Positions 10,587 through 22,592 of a stretch of 64,000 bases of DNA are shown piece after piece. A program made the translations under genes and the position numbers. The notes below the pieces were generated by a model. It was not told where the DNA came from. It did not search any database and was given only the letters and a program-made list of their open reading frames with translations. Numbering within the stretch: the stretch's first letter is position 1; every line of letters starts with the position of its first letter. Source of the DNA: Stemphylium vesicarium (Eukaryota; Ascomycota; Dothideomycetes; Pleosporales; Pleosporaceae); NCBI GenBank assembly GCA_004380135.1, contig QXCR01000071.1, positions 62,001-126,000 on the forward strand, written 5' to 3'.

Positions 10587-12340
10587 ATGATCCGAAGAGG
10601 CAGAGCAGAGGGATGGCTGAAACAGCCTATTGAAGCCTTGCCCACATGGGCTACCTTCCACGGAGTCAAATTCAACAACGTCAAAGTCGGACCTTTACCT
10701 GGCTACGAGGAGAGAGGATCGACTGTCATCGCCGATCAGAAGCTCCAAGGAGGCAATGTCGAGCCTCTACTCGTAGTACCGAAAGAACTGATCATCTCAC
10801 GTCAAAACATAGATCTTGTCTCAAAGTCAGACCATCACCTACGGGAACTCCTCGAAGCCCTCGGAGATTTCGGAAGGGTGCGTTACAAGTTCTCAAACTC
10901 TATCAAACAAGGGTAATGTTGACGGTTTGCAGACTACGAGAGGCGCCGTGCTTACGTTTCTGCTCTTCCAAGCTACTATATGCTGTCCGGATACCAAGGA
11001 TGTCGGTGTTTTGAACCCCCTCACCGAGTACATCAAGTTTCTTCCAGATGAACTGCTTCCCACATTCTGGACCGAGGAAGAACGGGAGCTTCTGGTGGGG
11101 ACGACACTCAAGCCTGCAGTCGGCGCCAAGCTTAACAGTCTCCTGCGCGAGTTTGAGGACCTGAGAACCGCCACAGGGTCAATTTCCTGGTGCAATAAGT
11201 ACTGGTGGGATGAAGATCACGGCATGCTCCACTTTGATGACTGGATGCGTGTTGATGCCATGTACAGGTCCAGAGCACTGGAGTTTCCAGGCGCGGGTGA
11301 CTGCATGATGCCATGTGTTGATATGGCTAATCACGCGTCAGGAGATGCAACTGCTGCATTGTATGAGACCGATAGTGACGGAAATGGCTTGCTCCTTCTC
11401 CGGGAGGGCAAATGTCTTGAACGTGGCAATGAAGTGACCATCACGTAGGTCAGCACCAAATCCCAAGCCTGCTGTACTGACCTGCGCAGATACGGCGACG
11501 ACAAAGGCGCATGCGAAAGTATCTTCTCATACGGATTCCTTGACGACGCGATGACCTCTGCCAAAGTCATGTTTCTGGATCTTGACATTCCAGACGACGA
11601 TCCCCTGCGACCAGCAAAAATGTATGTTTCCAAGGAAGCACCGGGATTCCGCATTTTCGAGAAACATGGCGCTATCGACTGGGACGGTGACTTTATATGG
11701 CTTGTCGTAGTCAACGAAGAAGACGGTCTAGACTTCAAGGTTAGACAAACCACGGATGGTAAGAGAGACATCCGGACATTTTGGAAAGACGGCGAGTTGG
11801 ACACCTCAAAGCTGCGTCAGAATCTCGAAGGAGACCCAGCATGGGATGTCTTCCAACTACGTGCGACGGTACTATTGCAGAACCGCATCGATGAGCAAAT
11901 CGAGACACTCAGGGCAACCGAAGGCACTAAGCGTGAAGCTACTATCCGAGACATGCCGTGGATGCTCGCGGAGAGACTCCGAAGCTTAGAACTAGACATG
12001 CTCCAGCGTGCCGCATCCGCCTTTGACAACCAGGTAAGAACCGCTTTTCTTCGTACCGATACCACATGTTTCGGATAGTTAATGGTCTGATGCTGCATGA
12101 TGCAACCCTGACCGCCTTCTTCGCTGAGTACACATTGGCGCCAGTTGACTCAGCAACATGCGCTTAATCGGCCAGACATCTAGACCGCGACCCTACAGCT
12201 GCCACGTGCAGCCATAAGTGTCCTAGACTGTCTTATACTAACATTGATCACAGAGAGCCGAACTATTAGACTCTCCAGTCGTTGTGCACTACCTGGGCTT
12301 GGAAGAAGAAGTCGAACAAGAAGAGGTCGATTTTTCTTGA
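10587..12340 (+). CDS. SET-domain protein lysine methyltransferase (Rubisco LSMT/SETD6-like)
   Basis: Predicted S-adenosylmethionine-dependent lysine methyltransferase. Four exons, join(10587..10877, 10933..11444, 11490..12033, 12254..12340), give 477 residues. The split SET domain shows TRGAVLTFLLF in the N-terminal part, the NH motif in PCVDMANHAS, and ITYGDD, whose Tyr is the catalytic-type residue. A substrate-binding helical region follows (residues 310-450), as in the Rubisco-methyltransferase class. The tail is very acidic (EEEVEQEEVDFS). The first three exons join with introns of 55 and 45 nt; the last intron is 220 nt, unusually long here but with TACTAAC before its acceptor. The substrate is unknown; fungal relatives methylate ribosomal proteins or elongation factors. 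Confidence 0.85.
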
Positions 12341-13931
12341 ACATACAAGGCCCCACATATATCGCTCATGTATAAGAGGCCCCATCCACCAGGTGTAGCA
12401 ATCATCGAAGGGCTCATATACCACAGTGAAACACGGGCAATCTATGTCATCACCACGCGCCTTGCAACACCCATGTATTCCGCACGGAAACAGCAATAGT
12501 CAGGAACATCGAACATTTAGCGCCTCGTAGAAGATCGGTAGAGGCAGGGGCTTCTCGCCATCCACATTAGTCCTCTTAATTGTCCAACGTACTCCTCTCA
12601 CTATTCCTGCCTAAAGCATCAGCGGTCATGCCACATTCCGACATGCATATGGCGTAGTTGGTATAATGACACTGTATTGAACGTTCGAAAGGCGGCTGTT
12701 CATTGTGCGTCTGTATGAATAATGTGGCACAGGATAAGACGGCTCACACTGCCGCCCTCCCGCAACAGCCACTGATGAAATCCAATATCCTTACATCTAG
12801 CCTTCGATGCAGGGCCGTTGAAGAAACAATGAAAGAGACGACATACATTTCCTGAACAGGCCTGGGAGAATTGATCGACCAGACCATTAGGTGGCTTGAC
12901 TGACATAAGCGGCCGGCCGCGTTGCTCAGCATGTGTCCGCCCCCGGTCTATGCAACCGGTTTTGATGCCTGCTATAAATGGTATGCAGACTGCGCGTGCC
13001 GTGATACTGATCGCCCGCTGCCACTCCAAGCTTCTGGAAAAATGTGAGGGTGACGCCGGTTCATGCCGAACCGGGAGATGATGTGCTTGAATAGGATTGA
13101 AAAAAGGATAACACGCGTTGCAAGTAGAGTGCGACGAATTTGCAGTAGTCATGCAGGCAGCAAATAGGACACGGCTCATAGCGGGCGGCTTCTGGCATTA
13201 CACTCTCGAACACGATGATTCTTAGGTTGACTCCAATATAGCCAGCTCGATGCAGGTCTAAAGCATTGCGGCGCAGATGACAGTGATAGAAGGCGCACAA
13301 TCAGAGCAGTCGGGCCGACGTCCATGGTGATCTGAGGCTACAGCCCCAGGTGTTCTCCATCGCTGAAGCCAACACCCCGCAGATGGCTGAATGCGCTCAT
13401 CGATAGAGATGCTGATGGACGCCGAGACTGACCGTCGTAATTCTGACAAGCAGGAGGCGCCCCCACTTGCTGATCGCAGCAAGTCAAAGGTTAAGGTTTA
13501 GTGGCTGGCGATGAGCGAAAATGTATCGGCGAGGATGCGTTTCTTGTCTGATGGGATGGCGCCTATCCGCCCCGCAGCCACCTGGTGAGCACCCACAAAT
13601 TCCCCAGGATGCCGCTAAGCCAGGGTGGCAGGTGGCAGCGTACATTTGCCAGACCGTCCCCAATTCTCCCGCCCACCTTTTCCCCTCGTGGAATCTATGC
13701 GTCTGCCCAGCTTGCATTTATCCTATTGCTGCCATACTGCGATACTACGACGATAACACTCCATTTCTTTTGCGAAAGACATTCAAATTCACAGAATATA
13801 CGCCTGTCGTCCACTACTCGAATGCCGGAGCACCGGATGCCAGAACGTGACACGACCTATTAGCGAACGCCCATTGGGCCTCCGACGAACAGTACCACCA
13901 CACCGACGACGCGCAGCGACTAATCGCCACC
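12341..13931. other. Intergenic, upstream of the FacB/Cat8-like gene
   Basis: About 1.6 kb, mostly promoter of the Zn2Cys6 regulator. A minus-strand frame of about 159 codons (12700-13179) lacks recognisable motifs and I do not call it. A short upstream ORF is listed separately at 13822. Confidence 0.5.
13822..13863 (+). promoter_or_regulatory. Possible upstream ORF of the FacB/Cat8-like gene
   Basis: An ATG at 13822 opens a 13-codon frame ending in TAG at 13861-13863, 68 nt before the main ATG. If transcription starts upstream of it, the uORF could reduce or condition translation of the regulator. The transcription start is not known from sequence. Confidence 0.35.
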
Positions 13932-16761
13932 ATGCCCGGAATCTTGCCCATGAAGGTGATCAAAGTCGGCTCAAGCTGTCAGAGCCGCATCGCCCAAGCC
14001 TGCGATCGCTGTCGCTCAAAGAAGATACGATGCGACGGTATTCGCCCCAGCTGCACGCAATGCACCAATGTCGGATTCGAGTGCAAAACCAGCGATAAGC
14101 TTAGCCGTCGCGCCTTTCCCAGAGGATACACAGAGTCATTGGAAGAGCGCGTCCGCGCTCTAGAGAGCGAAGTCCGAGAACTGAAGGAACTACTCGACGA
14201 AAAGGACGAGAAAATCGACATGCTCTCGCGCATCCACTCGCATTCACCCGCCTCGCAATCTACCGCAAGACGACCATCGCTACATTCTCCGGGCTCCACG
14301 GAGAGTCAGGAAGAACCCCAAGAGAAAGAAGACACATTCAAGGTGCAACAGGCACCACATCTACTAGACGACGTCAACCATGATACTTATTTCGTTGGAA
14401 ACTCTGGCGGACGAACATTTGTTGGTACGGCACTCTTTCCTTCATGGCTGCATACAGTGTCTAACATCTCCCAGAGGCGTTCAAGCAGAAAGCGCAGGAG
14501 ACCGGCAGACTCTCCACCGACATCGACTCGGGTGCCTTCTTCGGCGCGGGTACAAAAGCTACCGCAACCCATCCCAGGCGCATCGTCTCGTTCAAGGCCC
14601 CTCCCCGTCTGGTCTCGGATCAGATGATCAACATTTTCTTCCAGGAGTGGGCGCCTTTGTTCCCAGTCCTCCATCGCCCCACGTTCCTGGCGCTATACGA
14701 GCAGTATGTTGCCAGCCCAGACTCCATGAGCGAGAAGAAGTCAATTGCAATGCTTAACCTGGTCTTTGGTATCGCTGCGCTATCAAGTGATGTATGTAAA
14801 CCCCTCATCTCATACTTTCGGCCTTGTATTGACAATCCTCAAGCCACGCGACGGTCAAGATGTCGACTCATTTGAAGCTCAATGGCAAAGCGCAGTCGAG
14901 AGCTTCTTGATGGACAATGACGTAGCAACTCTACAATGTCTTGTCCTTGCCCAGATCTTCTGCTTGCTCAAAGCTGATTATTCCCGGGTGCTCAAGTACA
15001 AGGGCTTGGCTGTCGGCCTGTCACAACGACTTGGCTTGCATCAGTCCCAAAAGCGCTTTGCACTTGGTGCACTGACCAGCGAAACGCGTAAGAAAGTGTT
15101 CTGGTCATTGTACACCGTTGACTGGTAAGTTTCAGCGGCCGAAAACCTGCCGTCATATTGCTGATTCCCCTATAGCCTTTCCGCTGCGCATCTAGGCCTT
15201 CCGAAGCTTATCCGAGAGGAAGATGTGCACTGCGAATATCCGGTAGATGCCGATGACGAATACGTCACTGAGAAGGGCTTCCTGCCGACCCTGCCCGGCG
15301 AGTACACCAAGCTTTCCAGCGCACTAGCGCTTTTTCGCCTGTCGCGAGTTTTGTCCAGGGTCCTTACGGAGCTCTACCCCGGATCGGCATCACACGACAT
15401 CTCCTTCCGCACCATTGCATCGCTGGCCGACGATCTAGAGGACTGGCAGACCAACCTTGCGCCGCACCTAAAGCTTACATTCGCTCACGACAAGCCAAGC
15501 ACCAACGTTACCAGTAGCCGGTCTCCTGTCTTGGTATGTAAACTCCACATGCTGCTGCATGTTTGACTACTAACGATACTAGTCTCTTGCCTACCACCAC
15601 ATCCGAGCACTGGTGTACCGCCCGGCAGTCGTTGCTAATCTTGGCGACAAAGCCTCTTCAGCCGTAGTAGCTGTTGGTGATGCCTGCAAGCACATTGTGC
15701 AAATTGTCGAGCTTCTTGATGAGCGTAAACTCAGCTTTTCCTTCTGCCTCAACCGTAATGAGGTACTCGTACAGGCTGGCTTTGGTCTGCTTTTCCAGAC
15801 CCTGAGCCTTGCGCGTGAAGGTAAGCTCATCAAGGACAGCAACCGCCTCGTTTGCTCCGTTATGGACATGCTTGAGCGCGGTAATGCTGCTGGCTACACC
15901 GAGTTCCGCCGGGTAGGCTGTGGCATTGTGGCTGTTCCACGCGTGGAGCAAATGTCAGCACCGTCGCTATCCCGAAACAATTCGGACAGCAACATGGGAG
16001 CACCTTTGGATACCTTCCGTGCTACGCAAAAGTCACTCAAGGCTTTGGCAGCAAGGTTCTCTCCAAGTGCCATGAAGGCAACTCGTCCAGAGTCTCAGGA
16101 ACCACGCCGCGCCACTCTTCCTGCACTCTCCCCCCATGTGGGCTCACATCCTAACCACTCGTCATCGAGTCTTTCATCAATCCGATCGGAACCCCCGGTC
16201 GCTCGCTCAGAGCCAACCCTGAGTCCGCTATCACACCGTGCTTCTTTCTCGATGCCGAACAAGCGTCGCCCGAGCCAACCCGCCAGTCAGCAGCAACAAC
16301 GCAACATCGACTATCTTTCCTTCGCCACAGATCCATTGGCTAGTTATGCCATGCAAAACAATAATCCAGCTATCAAGACTGAAGTTTCATCGTCTGATTG
16401 GGAGCGTCTTCTCTCATCACTGGACAATGGCCAAACAAACATCTACGATACCATTTACGGCGGCCCACCAGCTGACGCTCTGGTCGATGTGGCACCCCTT
16501 TCTGCTAGTGCAGACAGTAATGCGACGTGGTCACCAAATGTTTGGAACTGGGGTAGCTACAGTTCAGAAGCGCCTCCACCACAAAGCGTTCTCAGCTTTA
16601 GTGACGAGAGCTTGACCAGTGGTGAAGAGTACAACAATCCCGCTTGTGACTACGGGTCCACGCCTGGAAGCGATAGGCTGTACCCTGGAATCATGATCCC
16701 TGGTGATTATGAGAACTCTTCGAATCTGACTGGGCTCGATGGCACTTACTGCGGGTTGTAG
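13932..16761 (+). CDS. facB: Zn2Cys6 transcription factor, FacB/Cat8 type
   Basis: Predicted nuclear activator of genes for acetate use and gluconeogenesis. Five exons, join(13932..14424, 14475..14791, 14844..15124, 15176..15533, 15583..16761), give 875 residues, close to known FacB proteins. The zinc cluster uses Cys24, 27, 34, 41, 44 and 51 (ACDRCRSKKIRCDG). It is followed by the linker DKLSRRAFPRGYTESLEERV, characteristic of Cat8/FacB, and a leucine-heptad coiled coil to about residue 95. The middle-homology (fungal-specific factor) domain spans about 215-560, including FFQEWAPLFPVLHRPTF. The C-terminal 300 residues are Ser/Pro/Gln-rich, with acidic patches fitting an activation domain. 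All four introns are 49-52 nt. The symbol is by homology reasoning; another member of the Cat8 subfamily is possible. Confidence 0.85.
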
Positions 16762-18779
16762 TGGGTTGATAATGAGTATGTTACGAAGTCATGATGAGTG
16801 TATATATGGAGAACAGGTATCCGGTTCCAACTAGGTCAAGGAGTTCAGGGTGTACTGGATGCACGTTGCAATCTAATTTGGCCTCTAGCTTCCTTTTGAG
16901 ATACCACGCTCTTTGCACGAGCGAAAACACGCGATTGGAATGACCAAGTTTTAGATGTTTATTCAAGTTTTGTTTGTTTCGTTTTCGCAATGGTGGTTGA
17001 TAAAAAGCTGGGTTCGTCATCGTACTTATCTTCGTAGTTGACTCGAATACATCAAACGGCTGCCTAGTATTTTGCAGTTGCATTGAAGAACATGGAGCTA
17101 TTCATCTGTCTATGTACACCGCGACTCTAGTCGAGTCAGTAGTGATTTCATTGAACCCGGGTTTTTTATGATACCATTGTTGAGACTTATGTTGAGTAGA
17201 GTCATTGGAGTGGCAACACTTGATGATTCAGAAATCATAGTCTATGCACACCTTCAATACTCCAGCCCGATAATCATGAGAATAATCTTTGACCACCCGA
17301 GATATCGCTCATCTCGCATCTACCCCAGGTTTTGCAAAGAACAGTCCAGTCCCAGAAGGCGGCTCCACCGCCTAAAGTCTCCCCCACACGGCTGCTAAAG
17401 TCCACACCTCACCACACCATCTTGAACCAGCACCAAGCCCTGTTAAATCCCCGTTTAGAAAGAAACTCTGATCTAAACGTACGATCGTTCTTCACACAGT
17501 ACAAAGTTTATACCAAGAATCAGCACACTACTCCTCTCTCATCCCTCCCCCTCCGTTCCTATCCATCTTTACCCTCAGCATTCACCAATCCCCCCTCCGT
17601 TGTCGGAAGCCGCCCCTCTTCCGGGTAAAAGGAAGTAGTCTCAGCCACACACCCACCCCTAGAGAACAGACCACAGCTTAGACGTAAAAACGTAAACTAC
17701 AAAAGTGCCCCGCACATTCAGGCTAGCGAAGGAAAGCACGGCACAGGGGGGAAAAGGGCGAAGGGCAAGGGTGCGTGTGCATGCGCATGGTTTTTGTCTC
17801 GCACGTGGAGATTATGCGGGGAAGCGGCGCTTGTTTGGAAGATTCTAGGGCGGGGGCAAGGGGTGAGCTACCTTGTTTTGGGTTGCTTTATCTTGCAGAT
17901 GAGATGCTGCGTTGTTTTGATGGGGACCGCTTTCGTGGGACTAATAGTAGAGGTGTTGAGGCGGCTGTTTTGAAGCAGACATGTGTTAATGGCTTACTTG
18001 CTAGTGGTGATGATTCGGAGAACAGCAGGGTTGCGGGGATTGGCAAAGGAATTTTCTGACGGAAGAGTCGGAACGCATACGAGCAAGTTTCATGACTCGA
18101 TGCCTTTTACAGTAAGAAGGCACGATTCCAAGGGGGTTTCACGATGCGCAGCGTCATGATCGCTGGGGTGAATGGTAAGACAAACATCACGGTCAACGTC
18201 ATGCATCGTGATGAACAAGGATGAGTATATGCATGTATCTGTGTTTGGAAATGGCTACGCAAGTAGGATATTTTCCCCAGCCAATAGATGATTTACTTTT
18301 GCCGTTTCTCTACATATATCGCGGATCCGCAGCCCAGTCCAGAAGAAGAGTCCGGACTTGGTCGCGATGGTGATGATGTGCATGCGACGATGAGGCTGGG
18401 GACGTTGAAATGCGGGGTGGGCCAAGTGATATCATGCCATGTCATCGCAGGCGCACAGCTAGTTGTCTGGGCATCACCAATGTCGAGGCTCTCTCTAGGA
18501 TATGGCGGCAGCTGAAATATCCTGCATGATCGGAGGGGTTCGGAGATGGCAGATGATGCTTGGGTCAGAAAAGAGGAGTATGGCGCAATCCACGCTCGGC
18601 AGCTCCACTGAGTACCGGTCTTCCAATACTCGGATTCTATCGCTTATGTCGACAGAGCCTCCATCTCTTAGCAAATATACTATTCCGATGCAGAGGCCCT
18701 GCCTAGCCATCAGGAGGCTCAGCCATGGCAGCCCAGGTGAAACCACCCCTTCCTGCATCTACACAGGGCCAAGCCCTGT
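16762..18779. other. 2-kb convergent intergenic region
   Basis: Lies between the 3' ends of the FacB-like gene and KTI12. Frames at 17775-18059 and 18502-18957 (+) are short and unlike known proteins. A pyrimidine-rich stretch occurs around 17530-17600. No gene, tRNA or transposon remnant recognised. Confidence 0.5.
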
Positions 18780-19871
18780 CTACCGTAGAAACTCGGAGTT
18801 CAGATATTCGACAAAGACCTCCTTTATCCTTGCTTTGGAGAAGCTATGTTGTCGGTTTAGCGTGATGAACTGGCGGCGTATGCGCTGCAGTTGCGGGAGG
18901 GTCATGGGCGTCGCTGGCAGCTCAATGGGCTTTTCGACGTCGGCTACGGTTATCTGACCACCTCCTTCACCGGCATGGTCCTTCTGGTATACCATTATTT
19001 GTGCGAGGATATCTGACGTCGTCTTGTCAAGTTCGTAGAGGTAGTTTTGCTCGGTCGCCGGTTTCTACTAGACGTTAGAAGACGACAGCGAGGATGGGTT
19101 CAGAATACGCACCAGTACTGTCGCCAGGTTGGGCTTAACAGTTTTCATCTTGCCGTCGCTGCCTACCATGGCATCCCATATCTGGTCGCACGGCGGCGTC
19201 TCGTCTTCCTCGACCACAATGAACAGCGGGCTGTCCCATCGCGTCATGCCATTGGGCTCTTCATAGCGAAAGATCAAGTTTTCGAAGACATCTTCGTCAT
19301 ATCCTCCATCGTTCTCTGTATCCGCCAAGAGCTTCTTGTTGTTCTCGCGACATCGATCGGGCGCGGTACCTACGTGCAGCTCTAGGACTGTCAGCTACGT
19401 ACCTCCCCATGCGCACATGTTATACTGACAACGCAGCTGGGCGTCTGCAGCGCTTTGGCCTCGCAGTACAACTGGTACCGGAAGCCCTTGATGTAGTTTA
19501 AGCCGTCTGCGATGACGATGTCATCGCGCGACAAGATTCTTTTGACGGCGGAATATTCTTCCGCACGCGCATCCTTTTCGGCTTTGGCCGTGTGATAGAC
19601 TGATCGCGGCACACCAAGCAACTGATCGTTGATGAGGTGCACCTTTAATCGCGAAGTGCGCGCATCGGGGGGCGAGTTGGCAATCTTGGACTCGAAGTAG
19701 TCTTTTAGCTGTTTAGCTCTCGTGGTTTTGCCCGCGGAAGGGAAACCTTGGGCAGGTTAGCGAATATGGCGGGGGAGGCGACATAGAGGGGAAGGTGGAA
19801 CCTGAAATTACGACAAGCTGCCCGCGTCAGTAGCGAGTCTGGGGAAGGTTCAACGAGAGACTTACTGGCAT
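18780..19871 (-). CDS. KTI12: Kti12, Elongator-associated P-loop protein
   Basis: Partner of Elongator needed for wobble-uridine (mcm5/ncm5) tRNA modification; a P-loop ATPase with tRNA-binding function. Five exons, complement(18780..19064, 19113..19379, 19430..19746, 19802..19817, 19866..19871), give 296 residues, the normal length. The first exon codes only Met-Pro and the second is 16 nt. Joined, they read MPLVVISGFPSAGKTTRAKQ, the exact expected N-terminus with the Walker A motif GFPSAGKT. HLINDQLLG, IVIADGLNYIKGFRYQLYCEA and the C-terminal QRIRRQFITLNRQH are family hallmarks. The intron after residue 202 uses a less common GTCAGT donor. The start is divergent from the small gene at 20359. 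Confidence 0.92.
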
Positions 19872-20358
19872 GGTGCGAGTAGGGCGAGTAATTGTCTGTC
19901 TAGAAGTGGTAATCCGTAAGGACTAGAGGAAGCTGGCGTCGAGAGGCCATGGCAAGCGTCGGCAATTGGCCTGTGACGAAATTCACAGGCTAAGAATTCC
20001 GAGCCGCGGTCCAAGTAGTACCGATCAGGCGTGCCCTATCTTGCAGCTACTCTCTCATCGGCCTCTTCTTTCCTTCTGCTGCCTGTTTCCCTGCTTTTTC
20101 GGCTCGCCTCCTGTTCTCCCCATTTCTGCTTCGTATAGACATTGTCTAGAGAGACGCACGCAGTAATTGTTCCAGATTCGCACAGGAGATCGCCATTGCA
20201 GGGTAATATCCAAGGGTCCTTGTACGCTACCACGGCTCCACTACTATTTACTTTACCCAACCCGCTCGCCTCACCCACCGTTGCGATCGCTCCACCGCTC
20301 TACTACTCTACCCTTCACCATTTCCCGACCACCCATAGACCAGCCAACACTCGCAACC
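19872..20358. other. Divergent promoter, KTI12 / Q-rich small protein
   Basis: 487 bp containing both 5' untranslated regions; the stretch before 20359 is C/T-rich (20260-20350), typical of fungal leaders. No motif assigned. Confidence 0.5.
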
Positions 20359-20760
20359 ATGTCCAACTACTCGCAACAGACGTACGGCGCGCCGACCCGA
20401 CCAGCCTTCTCTGCCCTCCAGGCCTCTAGCAATGCTACCTCGAACTACAACAGCGCCGCCGCCTCTAGCATTGCCTCTCGATCCTCGACAGCGTCTGCAC
20501 CACCCGTCTCACCGTCAACGAGCCCCCAGAGCCAGCCATACTTTGGCTCCCTGAACCAGCAGTCGCACCAGCAACAACAACAGCAACGCATACAGGCCCA
20601 GCGACACCCCAGCTTCGAGTACCAGCCGAACAGAACGGGATCAGGCCAGACTGCAGCTGAAACGACAAACTACCTCAACCAAGCCGCGCTGCTTGCTGAG
20701 GCTGCGAAACGAGCACAGATGGCTTGCGTCATGCGAGATCTTGATGGCATGGAATTATGA
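20359..20760 (+). CDS. Small Q/S-rich conserved-type protein
   Basis: Single exon, 133 residues, function not recognised. The N-terminal two thirds is low complexity: Ser/Ala/Asn/Gln with a polyglutamine run (about residues 71-76). The C-terminal 45 residues are more ordered: FEYQPNRTGSGQTAAETTN, then an alanine-rich amphipathic helix (LNQAALLAEAAKRAQMACV) ending MRDLDGMEL. The ATG at 20359 follows a pyrimidine-rich leader and has the context CAACCATGTC. The ordered tail suggests a protein-interaction helix, but that is inference. The next recognised gene is 1.8 kb away, so the 3' untranslated region may be long. Confidence 0.7.
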   Translation: MSNYSQQTYGAPTRPAFSALQASSNATSNYNSAAASSIASRSSTASAPPVSPSTSPQSQPYFGSLNQQSHQQQQQQRIQAQRHPSFEYQPNRTGSGQTAAETTNYLNQAALLAEAAKRAQMACVMRDLDGMEL

Positions 20761-22592
20761 TTTTCCAGCAAGAGCATGGCTGCGAGATGGCAAAGACTAC
20801 TACAGCAAACGTCACTCTGCTATCGTAAAGACGGTGTAGCGATTCCTTACCTGGGAGCATCTTGCCGGTAAAAGTCGGCCGTGAGCGGTCACTTCACTTG
20901 CATCTTTGAAGCGGAGTGGGTCCAGACAACAAAAGTCTTTAAGTCTCTTACGAGGTTGCAAATCACTCCACCATTTTCACCGAAAACCGTTTTTGCGCTG
21001 ATCGTCTCTCTCGACCGCAAAGTCAGGCAGCCTCTCACGACGACCAGCTTAATCTCGGGCCGCTATCAAACACAGACTTTGCCGGATACGACTTTCCCGC
21101 TAATTCCTTCCGGCAGAACCTACTACTACCCAAGTTCATTTCACCTTGTACATATTTCTCCACTTGTCGGTCCGACTTTTTCTGTCTCGCCCTATCACAC
21201 CTTCCTGTTTCTGCCATCTTTTCCTTTTTGACTACATTAGTTTTTCTTTTTTCTTTTACATAGCTTGGAGTTGTCTGGCGATGCAAAACACACATTACAC
21301 ACATACACCGTAACTTTGTTCTTTCCCACATATACATAGCGGCAATGAATGGCTATATTCTAGACCGATGTTTTTTTGCAGGAAAGAGACACGGAACCCG
21401 ATAAAGGAATGCTGAAATGGTCATTAGTTATTAGGTTTAGATATATTATATGCATGCAGATGCAGCGGACATGGTTATCAATCAAGAAAATCTTGTCCGA
21501 TCTCTTGTATGCAACTTAGCGCTTTTCGTGGAAGCGAGCCGAGGCTCATGAATTAGTTGTACATGCACAGGGTCCTCGCTTGTACCGCTACTTACTAGTA
21601 ATTGCATTTTGCACATGACAATACACCACTGTTGGTGTTACTGCGCCGCTGCTAATGCTGCTGCTGGGAGTGTTACTTGCTGAAACCAGGTCGCGCAGCC
21701 AATCGCTCGCCGTCCCGCACTTCCCCGACAAATACGCAGGCGCCTGAGGACAGCAAAGTGGTGTGAGTAGGATAAGTGGCCAATCACCCTTTCTTTTCGC
21801 CCACCCTTTTTCACAGAAGAAGCAAAAGAGTCAGGCATACGCACCTCTCAACGAGGAAGTTCATCTCGCGTCTTCTATATCAGTAGTCGATATACGTCGT
21901 AAAGATGTGAGAGCTTCGGTCCGGTGTTGCAGTCGTAGGTCTGGTCAAACATGCATGTTGCCACACTCTCATACATGAGCTTCACGTGAGTGTACAGCGT
22001 GAATCCTGGCTTAGACTATTGTACTCAAGATAAGACTGACGAGGTATTAATACTACACTTCATCTACATCCGTCGACGTAGCACAAATAGGAAGCACAGT
22101 TCTGTATTGTAAACTGAACAACCCTTATCACACGCACCCCAACACCAACACAAAACACAACCACCCAACGCAAGCCACACAAACAAAGAAACCCAATAAA
22201 GAAACGAAACTTTTATGGCTCATACACTTCGCCGGCCCCGGTATGAAGGACCACCGCTACTACCACCGTTCAGTTCAGCCTTGGTCTAAGATTCAGCCTT
22301 GTGCGGGGTTTCCTGCATACCCTCCTCCCACCTTGACCGGAAGAAGAAAATGCAATAAGACGGGAGCCAAGGGCGCATACATATACATGCATGTAATATG
22401 CTTACGCCTGCATCGCTAAACAGGAGGGCAAGGCGGAAAAAGCAAGAGCAGAAAGGTATACCGGGGACTGACAAAGTGCGTAGTTGGCGCACCACTTGTT
22501 TGCCTTGTATGCGGCTCAAAACACTCTTGTTCGCTTGAATGTTCGCCACGTGCGCAAACACGGGTGCCGTACCCTTTTTTTCTTTATTGTTG
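20761..22592. other. 1.8-kb intergenic region, no gene recognised
   Basis: Begins with the probable 3' UTR of the Q-rich gene and ends at the 3' side of the F-box gene. Contains T/C-rich tracts (21180-21260) and an A/C-rich low-complexity tract (about 22131-22205). Frames on either strand stay under about 120 codons with no motif. Confidence 0.5.
22131..22205. repeat. A/C-rich low-complexity tract
   Basis: About 75 nt dominated by CAAC/CACA/AAAC units without strict periodicity. Confidence 0.5.

Noticed and set aside
12700..13179. 159-codon minus frame in the FacB promoter
   Set aside because: No recognisable motif, no intron signals in register, and surrounded by stop-rich sequence; length is within chance.
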